Below the pieces are notes generated by a model. That model worked only from the letters and a program-made list of their open reading frames with translations. It did no database searches and was not told where the DNA came from. 64,000 nucleotides of DNA from Artemisia argyi (taxonomy: Eukaryota; Streptophyta; Magnoliopsida; Asterales; Asteraceae): positions 114,213,728 to 114,277,727 of the forward strand of contig CM060693.1 in assembly GCA_030686995.1 (NCBI GenBank). The letters run 5' to 3'. Shown here piece by piece: positions 38,901-49,878 of the stretch. Position 1 is the first letter of the stretch. Each line of letters starts with the position of its first letter. The translations under genes were made by a program, and so were the position numbers.

Positions 38901-40288
38901 TTAGATTTAAAATAGTTTTAATTAATTAATTAGTGTTTAAATATTAAAATAATCAAGTTAATAACTTTATTTTCATTTTAAAATTTTCTTTTATCTTTTA
39001 GTTTGTAAAAAAGTCATTTTCACCCCCTGTTGGTTTTCAGATTTCAGTTGTCACTTTTTATTTCGTACGTTTACGTTTTATTTAAATGTAAACGTACGCG
39101 TTTTAGGTTTTAAACGTTTCAGATTTTCCTAACTTTCCAGTCTTGTTCATATAGCTTATTTAAGCTATTTCTTCGTATATTCCTTAGTTTAATCACTCAC
39201 AAACCTTTTCCTGTCCAAATTCACCCGATCAAAAATCCGTTTGTTAACCATCACACCTCGTCGGGACATGATTGATGCTAAACCGTCAACTTATATTGAC
39301 CAAAGAATGGTTAAAAAAGTCAAAGAGCCTAGACCAATGCTTTCGGGTAATAAAGGGTATCACCAGGTCGTTATGTCCCGACGAGGTGTGATGGTAATCA
39401 AAACGGGTTTGTGATCGGGTGAATTTGGACAAGAATAAGGGTTTGAGTGATTAGAATGGTTACGCTAAGGAAATACGAATGAAAACAATTTAAACAAATT
39501 ATATTAACAATAACGTGAAACCTAATTAACATAAAACGTAATCTAAAAGTTTAAAATCAGAATTTGCTTATAAATAAGCAGAAAAATAAGCCAAACGGCT
39601 TAAATAGAAGCTATCACTTTATTTATGTTTTTGGTTTTTCTTAATTTTACAAACTACTTTCACGAACGTAACCTAAATCTAGAAAAAAAACGTAAAAGTT
39701 ATTTAAATGAAACGCGAGTTAAAATTAAAATAAATGCGAGTGCGCGAAATAAAAAGTGAAATTTAAGCTACATTAACCCTACGGACATGAAAATTCTATT
39801 TTTATGATCCTAATGACACAATAAAATTATTAGAAAAAGAAAATATTTTTTTAGACTTTTAATTTAATTTTTATTAATTAAAAACTATTAAAACTTAATT
39901 AAACTATTAAATTAAATTAATTTTAAAAAAAATACTAACTTAAAAGTTAAAATTATAAAAAATATTTTACAACTACATTAAAGTGATAGAAACTTTATAA
40001 AAATATAAAATTTCCTAAATACTAATTAATAAGCTATTTTTATAATTTAATACTAATTATTATTTAATACCTAATTTAACTATTTTTAATTTTAATAAAT
40101 ACTAAACTATTTTATAAAAATATGAAAATTTTTATGTTACTACTAAATGGTGACAGAAATGTGAAAAAAATATAAAAAAGCTAAAATGTGTTAAAAATAA
40201 GCAGTTAAATAAGCTAGAATGTGTAAATAAGCTAACTATACTATAACTACTATAAATACACATGGACTACCCTTTCCAACGGAACTGG

Positions 40289-40372
40289 TGCCCCAGAGCA
40301 GTTGGAAGGGGGTGTGGGGATATTGCGCATGTTATACTAGCGAGAGGTCCAAGGTTCGAATCCCACACCCCA
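40289..40372 (+). other. tRNA-like / Pol III promoter-like sequence inside element B
   Basis: A B-box-like GGTTCGAATCC (40353-40363) and a partial A-box-like CAGAGCAGTTGG (40294-40305). The 5' GGGTGTGGG can pair with the 3' CCCACACCC. Spacing between boxes (59) is longer than in a compact tRNA and the T stem pairs poorly, so a tRNA pseudogene or tRNA-derived SINE head is likelier than a working tRNA. A T-rich stretch follows. Nothing similar is seen at the matching place in A. Confidence 0.4.
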
Positions 40373-42669
40373 CTTTTTGTAAAATTATTATTATTTTTTT
40401 TTATTTCACAAAACTATTTAACTACTAAAAATAAGCTATTTTAACAAAGACAACTTTTTTGAAAATTGAATTTAAGCTCAGAATAAGCTCATGAGCTTAA
40501 CAGATGGCTTATAAGCCATAGTTTGATTTTTTAAACACTAAATAAGCTGTAAATGGGCTACTTTCTACAAACCAAAGTGAAATGAGCTAGAAACAACTTA
40601 AATGAACTTAAATTAAACCCAAGAAAAGGAAAAAGCTCTGAGAAAGAGCTTATGAGCTCAAATAAGCAGTCCAAACCCACTGCAGCCAAACAGACCCTGT
40701 GGACTATTTCACAAGCAATCCCAGCTTATCAATTAAGCCAAAAAGCACAAAATGAGTATGGAAGGAACAAGCTGGGTAGGTGGGATTTTCAAAGAGCCAA
40801 GATTCATAGGCTGGGGCCCACAAATAAGCTCTTGAGAAGCCTTGGAAGTTGGGTGTTGGGACTGATGGTATGATGCAGGGCAACCCTTTGCCCTGCAGGT
40901 CACTTTGAACAAAGAAATAAGCTACAATAAAAATCTAAAAAATAAGCAAACTAGTGATTCCTATAGATAAGCTGGTGGACAACAAATGGTGAAAAGCATA
41001 AGTCCCAAAACTAAGTACAAAATCTATGAAAAATCACACAAGATTTGGAAAAAACTGAGATTATGTAACTTTTGACTTTTCATGAAAACTAGTTATTTGA
41101 CTTTTTTGAGTTTTGATTTATCCAAACTGATTCGAAATGATGTTATAAGCTAATAAGGGACTGAATTATGCTATGAGAATGACTTATACACCTAATGATA
41201 TGAATATGCAATTTAAATCCTACTTAACTGATGCAAGAATTAGATCAAAAGAAATTCTGACTTTCTATCACAAGACCTAAGTATCTATTGACTATTATGA
41301 GCTAGTAGTACCTATTAGAACATGTTCCAACCAATTTTAACAACAGAAGTCAACAAGAACATAGTGAACCAAATAAATCCAAACACCCTTTTATACATGA
41401 CTGATTTGAGATTATCAAAGTAGAAGCTAGATTCAGACCATAATTCCACTGGATCATGTTACAAGATGATAGATTGAACTTAGTTAAGCACAAGAATACC
41501 AATAGAAACAATATTTTGCCCAAAAATCACCAAAGTGCCATTTCTGCAGTTGACACTATTCAAACATGAAACTATGAACTCAGAACATATAACTAACATA
41601 TGACTATAATATCATAACCACACACTCAAGATATGGAGATAAACATAAACAAACATCAAAACAAGCAAGCTACATCAGATAAGACTACATTAGCAAAAAG
41701 AATAGTTCAGAGAGAAAATTAACAAGAGATCTTACAAGCTAACCCTCAGCTGATCAGAGGTAAAAACTTGAACCACAGCCTATCTTTTGATAGGCTCAGA
41801 CAACACCTTAGAACCATCAATAACCATCATGAACACTATCTATTACCCAGGTTGACTTTTGTTGACTAAAGGGAAATTTTTAGTTCACAGAAGCTTAAAC
41901 CAATGGGACTCACAATAAGCTATCCTCTGGCTTATATAAGTTCATGAAACCACCTAAAAACAATGAAGAACCTGAGGGAGTACTTGCAATACTTTATTTT
42001 TTACTCAAAAATTTAGAAAGGAAATTGGATAATAACTTGAATTATAAAATGTGGAACTTATATTAATTGAAGTAAACAAATTACAACTACAATCTTTGAC
42101 TGAAAATATAACACTACATTGAATTTAATACAAGCATGATTGAACTAAAAACTACACTAAAAATTGACTAACTCTCTGCTCCACTTTTCTTCTTCCTTTT
42201 ATATTGGTACATTAGGGTTTCTGAGTGATCTTGTCTCTTTCCCAGCTGAATTCTCCACCATTGGATGATTAGAATGAATCCTGACCCTTCAAAAGATTTT
42301 GGCGCCCAAATGACTTTGGCTTTTTCTTGGAAATAATTGATGCCAGGGGGATTCTTTGGAGTGTTTCTCTTGTTTGGTTAGGCCAAGGGGTAATGATGGA
42401 GGAGGGGGGAAGTGGTGTAGTGATGATGAAAGTAGCAGGGAGTAGCAGGGTATCACGGGTTGGTGTTTGGAGGGGGTGAGGTGGAGTTTGACTTAGGGGT
42501 TTGACTGAGGTTAAAATAAAAACGGGGTATTAGTTTTGTTTTGGTGTGGGCTAGTAGGTGTTGGGCTTAGGAATGGTTTAAGGTGTTGGGTTTGAATGTG
42601 TGGTGGGCTGGAGTGATAAGGATGGGGTGGTGTTGGGTTTGTATTAATATAACTTAGGAATCGTTTGGT

Positions 42670-43010
42670 GTTTTAGTTTAATCACAAGGACCTTTCATGT
42701 AATTCTGAAAAATATAGGGACCTGCTGTGTAACTTTCCAAAATTTACCATAGGGACCATTTATGTCACATGTGAATAATATAAGGACCAAAGTTACAATT
42801 TTCCAAAATTTGAAACCCCGAGGACCAAAATTGTCATTTTCCAAAGTACAGGGACCAAACAAGTAATTTTCTCAAACTTTTAACCCAAGGATCGTTTTTG
42901 ATAATTTTTGACTTTTCTATGCCTTGGGTTGACTTTTCTTTCGTTTTAAACCTTCAGGGACTAGTTTTGTCAATTTTTGAAACTTGAGGGACTGAAACTG
43001 CCAATTGTGC
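42670..43010. repeat. Phased AGGGACCAAA-type motif array at the 3' end of B
   Basis: About eight imperfect copies of (A)GGGACC...TTTCCAAAATTT-like units at roughly 40-50 base spacing. The inverse appears in A (about 35970-36300) and a weaker version in C (about 56960-57290). Confidence 0.7.
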
Positions 43011-43146
43011 AAACTTTGTTCATTTTTCATTTGTTTTTAAACATTTTGCATCTAAAACATATAAAACACACTTTTGGAATAATTTATGTATTTTGATGCG
43101 TTTCTGAGTGTTTTTGGATGTTTTGGCAGTTCAGATACGATAAAAA

Positions 43147-43170
43147 TGATGAGTATTTACACACTCATCA
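43147..43170. repeat. Terminal hairpin of element B
   Basis: 8 bp stem TGATGAGT / ACTCATCA with an 8-base loop at the 3' end of B. Confidence 0.85.
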
Positions 43171-43300
43171 GGACATAACGACCTGGTGATACCCTTTATT
43201 ACCCGGAAGCATTGGTCTAGGCTCTTTGACTTTGTTGACCATTCCTTGGTCAATATAAGTTGACGGTTTAGCACCAATCAGGATTCTACGAGGTATTACA

Positions 43301-43316
43301 GTACCCACCCGTTAGA
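43301..43316 (-). promoter_or_regulatory. Polypurine-like tract of the chromovirus
   Basis: On the minus strand AACGGGTGGGTAC directly precedes the LTR start TGTAATACC. It is a short and imperfect purine run, but in the right place for plus-strand priming. Confidence 0.55.
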
Positions 43317-43893
43317 TTGGATTCGTCCCCGAATCCAGAGTTGAATAAGTGTTTGGGGCTGATTTATCCAATAAATGAGGATATTTGGCATGAATTTGGT
43401 CCTCGCGTTCCCAAGTGAATTCAGGTCCTCTGTGAGAGTTCCATCTCACCTTCACAATGGGAATGCGGCTCTGTTTAACTCGCTTGACTTCTCTATCCAT
43501 AATCTCGACGGGTTCCTCAATAAAGTTCAACTTATCGTCGATTCGGATTTCCTTTAATGGGATGACCAGGGTTTCATCCGATAAACACCTCTTCAAATTC
43601 GATACGTGAAAGGTGTCGTGTGCCCTACTGAGCTCTTCGGGTAACTCAAGTTTGTATGCTACCGAACCAATCCTCTCAAGGATCTTGAATGGTCGAACAT
43701 AACGCGGATTTAACTTTCCTCGTTTTACAAATCTAATCATTCCTTTCCAGGGTGATACCTTAAGTATCACTCTATCTCCGATTTGAAATTCCATTGGCTT
43801 TCTCCTCACATCGGCATAACTCTTTTGCCGGTCTCGGGCGGCTTGCAATCGTTTCCTAATTTGTACTATTTTCTCAGTAGTTTCAAGAATCAA
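43312..43893 (-). pseudogene. Chromovirus integrase C-terminus with chromodomain
   Basis: 193 codons to the natural stop. The first part ([33 protein letters not shown]) is the integrase C-terminal GPY/F-like region. The end ([37 protein letters not shown]) is a chromodomain-type fold that in this clade guides integration to heterochromatin. It lies in a different frame from the integrase N-terminal part at 44252-45199. The connecting stretch 43894-44251 contains stops and a gap, so it could only be read in the intact family, not in this copy. Confidence 0.85.
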
Positions 43894-44251
43894 CTCGGGT
43901 CCTGAAATCTAGACATCTCAAACCTCAGCCCAACAAACTGGTGAACGACACTTTCTCCCATAAAGTGCCTCGAATGGTGCGGCCTTGATACTGGCGTGGT
44001 AACTGTTGTTATAAGAGAATTATGCTAGCGGTAAGTGTTTATCCCAACCTTTTCCAAAATCAATCACGCATGCTCGAAGCATGTCCTCTATCTAACTTGG
44101 TTCCCAAGGCTTTCTGTAAAGATTGCCAAAAGTTAGACGTGAAACGGCTGTCTCGGTCAGAGATAATAGAAATCGGCACTCCATGCCGTGAAACTATCTC
44201 CTTTAGGTATAAATGCGCAAGAGTGCTCATCTCATCGGTTTCTTTGATCGG

Positions 44252-45694
44252 TTAGAAATGCGCTAATTTCGTAAGATGATCTACGATAACCCATATGGTG
44301 TCGAATCCACTCGATGTCTTGGGTAGTTTTGTAATGAAATCTATAGTGATTCTTTCCCATTTCCTCATTGGTAGCTCTGGTTGAATCAATAAACCGGATG
44401 ATTTTTTATGCTCAGCCTTTACTCTTGAGCAGGTTAAACATTTACCGACATACTCTGCAATGCCAGCCTTCATGTTTGGCCACCAATACAACTTCTTGAG
44501 GTCCCGGTACATCTTGTCTGAACCGGGATGAATGGAATATTTAGACTTATGAGATTCATGCATAATGAGGTCTCGCAAACCTCCATACAGTGGGATCCAA
44601 TTCCTATCCTTGAAACACAGCCTTCCATTTGGTTTCTTTACAAATCCATTCTTGCTCTCGGGCATGCCATAAATCCCTTCATTTGGTCTGTTTTCTTCCT
44701 TAAGTGCCTCGGCTTGCACTTCAAGGATTTGAGTCGGTAGAGGCGACTTGATTATCATTCCCAAAGATCTGACTCTAAGGGGTCTAATTCGTTCCTTTCG
44801 AGTTAAGGCATCTGCTACAACATTTGCCTTTCCAGGATGATAACGAATTTCACAATCATAGTCACTCAGAAACTCTAACCAATGACGTTGTCTCATGTTC
44901 AACTCCTTTTGATCTAAAATGTGTTGAAGACTTTTGTGATCGGTGAAAAGCGTACACTTGGTTCCATAAAGGTAATGTCTCCATATCTTAAGAGCGAATA
45001 TCACCGCTCCTAGTTCTAGATCGTGGGTAGTGTAGGTCTCTTCATGAGGTTTGAGTTGTCTAGAAGCGTAAGCAATTACTTTAAACCTTTGCATCAGTAC
45101 GACACCCAAACCTTGGATTGATGCATCGCAATATACCACGAAATCCTCACTTCCTTCGGGTAATGCTAAAATCGGTGCTTCACAAAGCTTCTGCTTCAAG
45201 AACTGAAATGCTGATTCTTACTCTTCTCCCCAATCAAACTTCTTCTTCTTCTGGGTTAACTCGGTCAACGGTTTAGCAATTTTCGAGAAGCCTTCAATAA
45301 ATCTACGGCAGTATCCGGCAAGACCCAAAAATTGACGTATCTCCGTAGGACTAGTAGGGGAAGTCCAATTTTTAACAGCTTCGATCTTTGCGGGGTCAAC
45401 ATGAATTCCCTTACTGTCAATCACATGCCCAAGAAATTGTACCTTCTCGATCCAAAAATCACACTTAGAGAATTTGGCGTATAATTTCTCTTCTCTGAGC
45501 AGTTCTAGTATGGTTCTTAGGTGTTTAGCGTGTTCTTCTTTGTTACGGGAGTAGATAAGTATATCATTGATGAACATGATCACGAACTTGTCCAGGTATG
45601 GTTTGCACACTCGGTTCATTAAGTCCATAAATACAGTAGGTGTATTTGTTAGACCGAAAATCATCACTTGGAATTCGTAGTGACCATATCTCAT
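44252..45694 (-). pseudogene. Chromovirus RT C-terminus, RNase H and integrase N-terminus
   Basis: One frame with a nonsense codon at 45218. RT part: [15 protein letters not shown] and the active-site motif, which reads FINDILIYS (codon 45566-45568 is Asn where the family has Asp). RNase [39 protein letters not shown]. Integrase: zinc-binding H-x(n)-H...C-x2-C ([22 protein letters not shown]) and two core Asp regions ([10 protein letters not shown] and the stretch beyond). A stop follows at 44252. Downstream, a segment of the core around the expected catalytic Glu is missing with a change of frame. The enzyme set would make and integrate cDNA; this copy cannot. Confidence 0.88.
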
Positions 45695-45699
45695 TCTGA

Positions 45700-46690
45700 A
45701 AGCTGTCTTAGGGATATCCTCCTCCCTACTCTCAATTGATGATATCCTGATCTTAGATCAATTTTCGAGTAGACACTCAATCCTTGCAATTGATCAAACA
45801 GGTCGTCGATTCTCGACAATGGATATCGATTCTTCACAGTAAGTTTTTTCAACTCATGATAATCGATACACATCCAGAAGGTTCCATCCTTCTTCTTTAC
45901 AAACAACACCGGCGCTCCCCACGGTGACAAACTTGGGCGAATAAATCCTTTATCTGACAATTCTTGCAATTGCTCAGATAACTCCTTCATCTCGGATGGT
46001 GCTAACCTATAAGGTGCTCGTGCTACCGGTGCTGCTCCCGGTATCAAGTCAATCTGAAATTCCACTTGGCGTGCTGGCGGTAAACCAGGCAAGTCCTCGG
46101 GAAATACTTCAGGAAAGTCTTTGACTACTGGCATGTCTTTGAGCCGTTTATCCTTTGGTTTCTTCTTCGTGACTTGAGCCAAAAAGGCTTGACATCCTCT
46201 CTCAATGTAGTTCACGACTTTAATGCAAGAGACAATGCTTAGACGTGTCTTAATCCGTTCTCCGCGAACAATTAGGGTTTCATCTCTGAGTGGGATATGG
46301 ATGACCTTCTCGTCACATATGATTCTAGCGTGGTTCTTGGATAACCAATCCATTCCTATGACGACGTCGAAACTACCAAGTCTAATTGGCATGAGATCTA
46401 TGGCGAAGGGTTCGTTAAGTAGGTGTAAGGTACAACCTCGGATAATAGTGTTAATGCTTACTAGTTCTCCATCGGCTAGTTCTATTTCATAAGTGGTGTC
46501 TAGTTGGGTTGGGGGAATATTAAGTAGTGGTGCACATGAAGTAGATACAAAACTTTGATCGGCTCCGGAATCAAATAAAACTTTAACAAGATAGTTGTTA
46601 AGTAGGAACGTACCCGTGACTACGTTCGGATCTTGGTGAGCCTCTCCATCTCCCAACACATATGCTCTAGCTCGTGCATTGTTGTTCTTG
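45700..46690 (-). pseudogene. Chromovirus protease and RT N-terminal part
   Basis: In frame with gag. The aspartic protease motif [13 protein letters not shown] is about 20 codons after the second zinc knuckle, with a second signature IGMDWLS. Then the RT entry: [38 protein letters not shown] and [14 protein letters not shown] (first catalytic Asp). A single missing base near 45712 shifts the frame just after this, separating it from the rest of RT at 45694. Confidence 0.88.
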
Positions 46691-47775
46691 TCGGGACATT
46701 GACTCTTGTAATGTCCCTTCTTCCCACAAGCATGGCATGTCACTATCACTGGTTTTAAGTTAGCTCTTGTAGCCTTACAATCCTGAGTCTTATGGCCGTT
46801 CTGTTGGCACCTCTTACACTTAACAAAGCATTGGCCATGGTGATGTAGTCTGCACTGGTTGTATTAAGGAGCATTTCTAACATACCCCGGGTTGTTAGCT
46901 GGTGCAGCAACGTAAGCCTTGGCTGCTTCTTGTCAGCGATTCTGCTGATTATGGTGGTTGTTCCTTCCCTGGTGGTAGTTACGGTTGTTGTCGCGGTTAC
47001 CATTGCGGTTATTGTTGTTGTTAGTTGCCCTACGATCATCAAACTTCCTTTTGTGATTGTTGCTTCCCTGAGCAAAGTTTCGCTTAATCTCCCTGTCTAG
47101 CAATCTTTGGGCAATAGACATTGCTTCTTCCAAAGATTGTGGCTTAGATGAGGTGACGTTTCCCTCAATGCTCCTTGGCAGTCCTTCGATATACTTCTCC
47201 AACAATTTCTCCTGATCTGACACTTTAGAAGGACAGAGCAAAGCAAGCTTCTGAAATCTTCGGTCGTAAGCCTTGAGGTCATTTCCTTTCACGACCAAAA
47301 GGTGAAACTCATCCTCTATTTTCTTAATCTCTCCCCTTGGACAATACTTCTACAACATCTTCTCCTTAAAATCAGTCCAGGTGATTTGATAGGCTTCTTC
47401 TATGCCTATTTTTTGAGAAGTTGTGTTCCACCAAGACAACGCGTCTTCCAGCAACGTTCAAGTAGCAAATGAGACTTTGTTCTCAGCGGCACAACCACTC
47501 CTAACAAACACAGTCTTGGTTCTCTCGAACCAACGAGCAAGTTCTGTTGCACCCTCGGTACCCGTAAAGTAAATTGGTTTGCAAGCTGTGAAATCCTTGT
47601 AGGTGCATTTGCGAACGGTAAAGATCTCGCTCTCTGCAGTGGGTCGAGCATTGCTACTAGATCTTGCTTGTTGTTCCAAAGCTGCAGCGACTCCATCGGC
47701 AATTAGCTTCCTAATAGCGGCTTGAGTCATAGCGGGTGCAGATGTGGCGGCAGTAGTGGTTTTCCTAGGGGCCAT
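46691..47775 (-). pseudogene. Chromovirus gag
   Basis: ATG at 47775 (MAPRKTTTAATSAP). Retrotrans_gag region: YFTGTEGATELARWFER, then LEDALSWWN. An Asn/Arg-rich segment follows (about 46950-47060), then two CCHC knuckles: C-x2-C-x4-H-x4-C near 46758-46800 ([14 protein letters not shown]) and 46696-46737 ([14 protein letters not shown]). It would form the particle shell and bind element RNA. At least four in-frame stops (47458, about 47348, 46933, about 46865) interrupt one otherwise continuous frame, so decay is mostly by substitution. Confidence 0.88.
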
Positions 47776-48172
47776 GATTCTATAAAATCGCAAGTGCATA
47801 AGTTAAACTTGAACATCAATCTCATCACAACCAAGAGAAATAATATAACCAAGCTCATAATAGTTGAGATCATCACAAAATACATCACAATCACACCAAG
47901 AATACATACATCCAGCATAAACCATATCATCCATAAATAATCATCACGACATGTAACAACACATATTGAAATTATAATGAATCTCAATATGGGAGCATAA
48001 CATAAGATCAAACAACTAAAACATCATAAATCAATATCAGTACAATACAATCATAACCAACACAAAGTTTTAATAATTTTGAATTCATTGTTACAAAACA
48101 ACAAGATACAACATTATTAATGCCGCGCAGGGCAAGTTAGGATGTCTCTGAATGTAATGATATGTCACCGAT
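47776..48172 (-). other. Spacer between pre-gag ORF and gag
   Basis: About 400 bases of AT-rich sequence without a conserved frame. It separates the upstream ORF stop from the gag ATG, so the two are not one polyprotein here. Confidence 0.6.
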
Positions 48173-49624
48173 CTATGAAGCTCCAGGTGCGTCTCCTGAC
48201 CTACGCTCTAACTCTCGAACAATCCTGATTAGCTCCAACATCTCTAGATCTCTAGCTCTCTCTCTGGCCTGGACCTCCTCAAGCATGACTGAAAGGGTAT
48301 GGATAGTAGCACTAGACGCTACCAACTCCTGGGTCTGATGCTCCAGCATCTTCTGAGTGATGACTACAATCTCCCTCAACTCCTCCGTCTCATGCCTCTG
48401 CACATCGAGTCTATGGCCGAACTCAGTAATGATGGCCTGAGCCTCTTCAATCATGGTACCCATCATCTCGAATACTATCTCCAAAGCTGTCCTATGCACT
48501 ACGAGGTTCTCAACCTCCTCCTGCATGATCTCAATCCTCTCAAGCGATATATCCTCTATAACACTCAACAGCTCGTCTAGGAAATCCTCATGCCTAACCA
48601 ATCTAGCAACCAGCAAAGGAATGGTATGGTGCATCGGCTCTCCAGTGACCTGTAGCACAGCTGAGGAACTATCTCCAAGCTCCAAAGCTCTCAGTGATCC
48701 CTCAATAAACCTCCAACGGCGGATGCACTCTAACAGAAATGACCATCGACGGGCATCAACCCTCCTATGGATGCTAGGTGAGGTAGTGGTCTCAGTAGGA
48801 ATAGATGAAGGTGATGTGATAGGTGATGAAGCAGGTGATGGTATCGGCACAGTAGTGGTCTGTGAGTAGAAGACAGTAGGTGGCGGCATGGGTGGTAAGA
48901 CCTCTGAAGAGTGGGGTGTGGTGAAAGTAGGCAACATATAAGGATGTGGCTCGGGTAATGGTAATAAAGGTGATGGCTCAGGTACTGGCACATGTGATGG
49001 AGCAGGTGTGGGTGATAGCACGGGTGATGGTACAGGTACTGGTGATGGAGCTATGGAAATAGCCAATGAACGGACTTGTTTCCGAGCCGTACACTTGCGG
49101 GTGAAACTATCATCATGATATCTGAACAACTCTCCAAAAGGCTCAGGCTCAAAAGGCTCAAGGGTCCTCACTCGCTTGCATCGACGAGTTGGTGCAAGCG
49201 GGGATGGTGGTGGAATAGATGCAGCAGTGTCAGAAGTATCTGAGTCGGATGACTCATCATCAGCATCTGAACCGGAATGGTAACTAGGAGGTGGTGTCAG
49301 ACAATCATCAGCTGCTAGGAACTGCTAAGATGTGAGGTACTGATCATGGAGATACTGGTCGTATGTCAAAGGTCCACAAACAGGACGGAAAAGTGGCTGA
49401 ACAGCAAAAGAGTCAACAGGTGTCGAGGCAACCTCACCCTCCTCAAAGGGCTCAGTCTCTCCAGATGCGTTCCCAGATGGAACGACAGACGGGATAACAG
49501 GTGAAACCGGTAAGGTGTCATAGGAGTCATGGGTGTCATAATCAGATAGGTCTATGGTGGGAAAGGAGGATGATGCCGGCATGACGTCATCACTATCAGA
49601 CAGGATGATAATAGGGGGCGACAT
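48173..49624 (-). pseudogene. Pre-gag ORF: acidic/Pro-rich protein with coiled coil
   Basis: 484 codons in one frame from an ATG at 49624, with a single in-frame stop at about 49325. N-terminus: acidic Ser/Asp-rich (ILSDSDD, DLSDYDTHDSYD). Middle: strongly Pro-rich (APSPVPVPSPVLSPTPAPS). Then an Arg/Trp patch (RRVDARRWSFLLECIRRWRF) and about 150 residues predicted helical with heptad-like spacing (ERIEIMQEEVENLV, HRLDVQRHETEELREIV). It lies between the PBS and gag. I recall similar leader ORFs in Asteraceae gypsy entries, but know no function. Confidence 0.65.
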
Positions 49625-49864
49625 GGTAATGTAATAATCCCAATAATAGCAGTATGAGTCATTTAGTCTACGTAATGCTACACATGCAGTAGTTATGATG
49701 CTAAAACAAGACTTAGCATAATGTATCTAAAATCAAACCTTAAAGCATGATGTTGACAAGCACTAGCACGGAGGGCACGAAGTAGTATGCTGTAAAATAG
49801 TTCGTTTTGAAAATCGCATGGTTATAGTCCAAATTTAAAATCATTTGGTTCGCTATAACCTTGG
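49625..49864 (-). other. Short 5' leader of the chromovirus
   Basis: Untranslated leader between the PBS and the pre-gag ORF; nothing else recognised. Confidence 0.5.
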
Positions 49865-49878
49865 CTCTGATGCCAATC
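49865..49878 (-). promoter_or_regulatory. Primer binding site of the chromovirus (iMet tRNA)
   Basis: Minus strand TTGGCATCAGAGCC starts two bases after the LTR end. It matches the initiator-Met tRNA complement TGGTATCAGAGCC with one change (T to C). Confidence 0.9.

Larger units (their letters stand above)
39269..43170 (+). mobile_element. Element B: same family as A, inserted inside A in opposite orientation
   Basis: 3,902 bp from TGATTGATGCTAAACCGTCA to ACACTCATCA with TSD GGACA (39264-39268 and 43171-43175). A's sequence resumes exactly after the second TSD copy with TAACGACCTGG. Its 5' end shares the segment containing GACCAATGCTTTCGGGTAAT and GGTCGTTATGTCCCGACGAG with A and C. No coding capacity recognised. 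Confidence 0.92.
35877..43280 (-). mobile_element. Element A: long solo-LTR-like insertion (minus), split by B
   Basis: TG...CA termini and TSD GGATT (35872-35876 and 43281-43285); the other chromovirus LTR keeps the empty site (57965-57969). Excluding B, A is about 3.5 kb. It starts (minus strand) TGATTGGTGCTAAACCGTCA and ends CACTCATCA in a hairpin. No gene, PBS or PPT was found, so a solo LTR of a long-LTR family is the simplest reading; a non-autonomous element is the alternative. Open frames within it (for example 36098-36550) have no recognisable content. Confidence 0.9.
32427..43300 (-). repeat. 3' LTR of the chromovirus, interrupted by element A
   Basis: Left portion 32427-35876 and right portion 43281-43300 flank inserted element A. 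It matches 49879 onward at a glance, with a few substitutions per hundred bases. It keeps the uninterrupted site (GGGGTTTACCCAG, TTTAC at 35488-35492) where element C sits in the other LTR, which proves C inserted after this element. Confidence 0.93.

Noticed and set aside
40262..40444. 60-codon frame over the tRNA-like sequence
   Set aside because: Explained better by the tRNA-like/SINE-like module.
35877..43170. Elements A and B as Helitrons (3' hairpin near the end)
   Set aside because: They have 5 bp target duplications and TG...CA ends, and do not end in CTRR, so LTR-type integration fits better.
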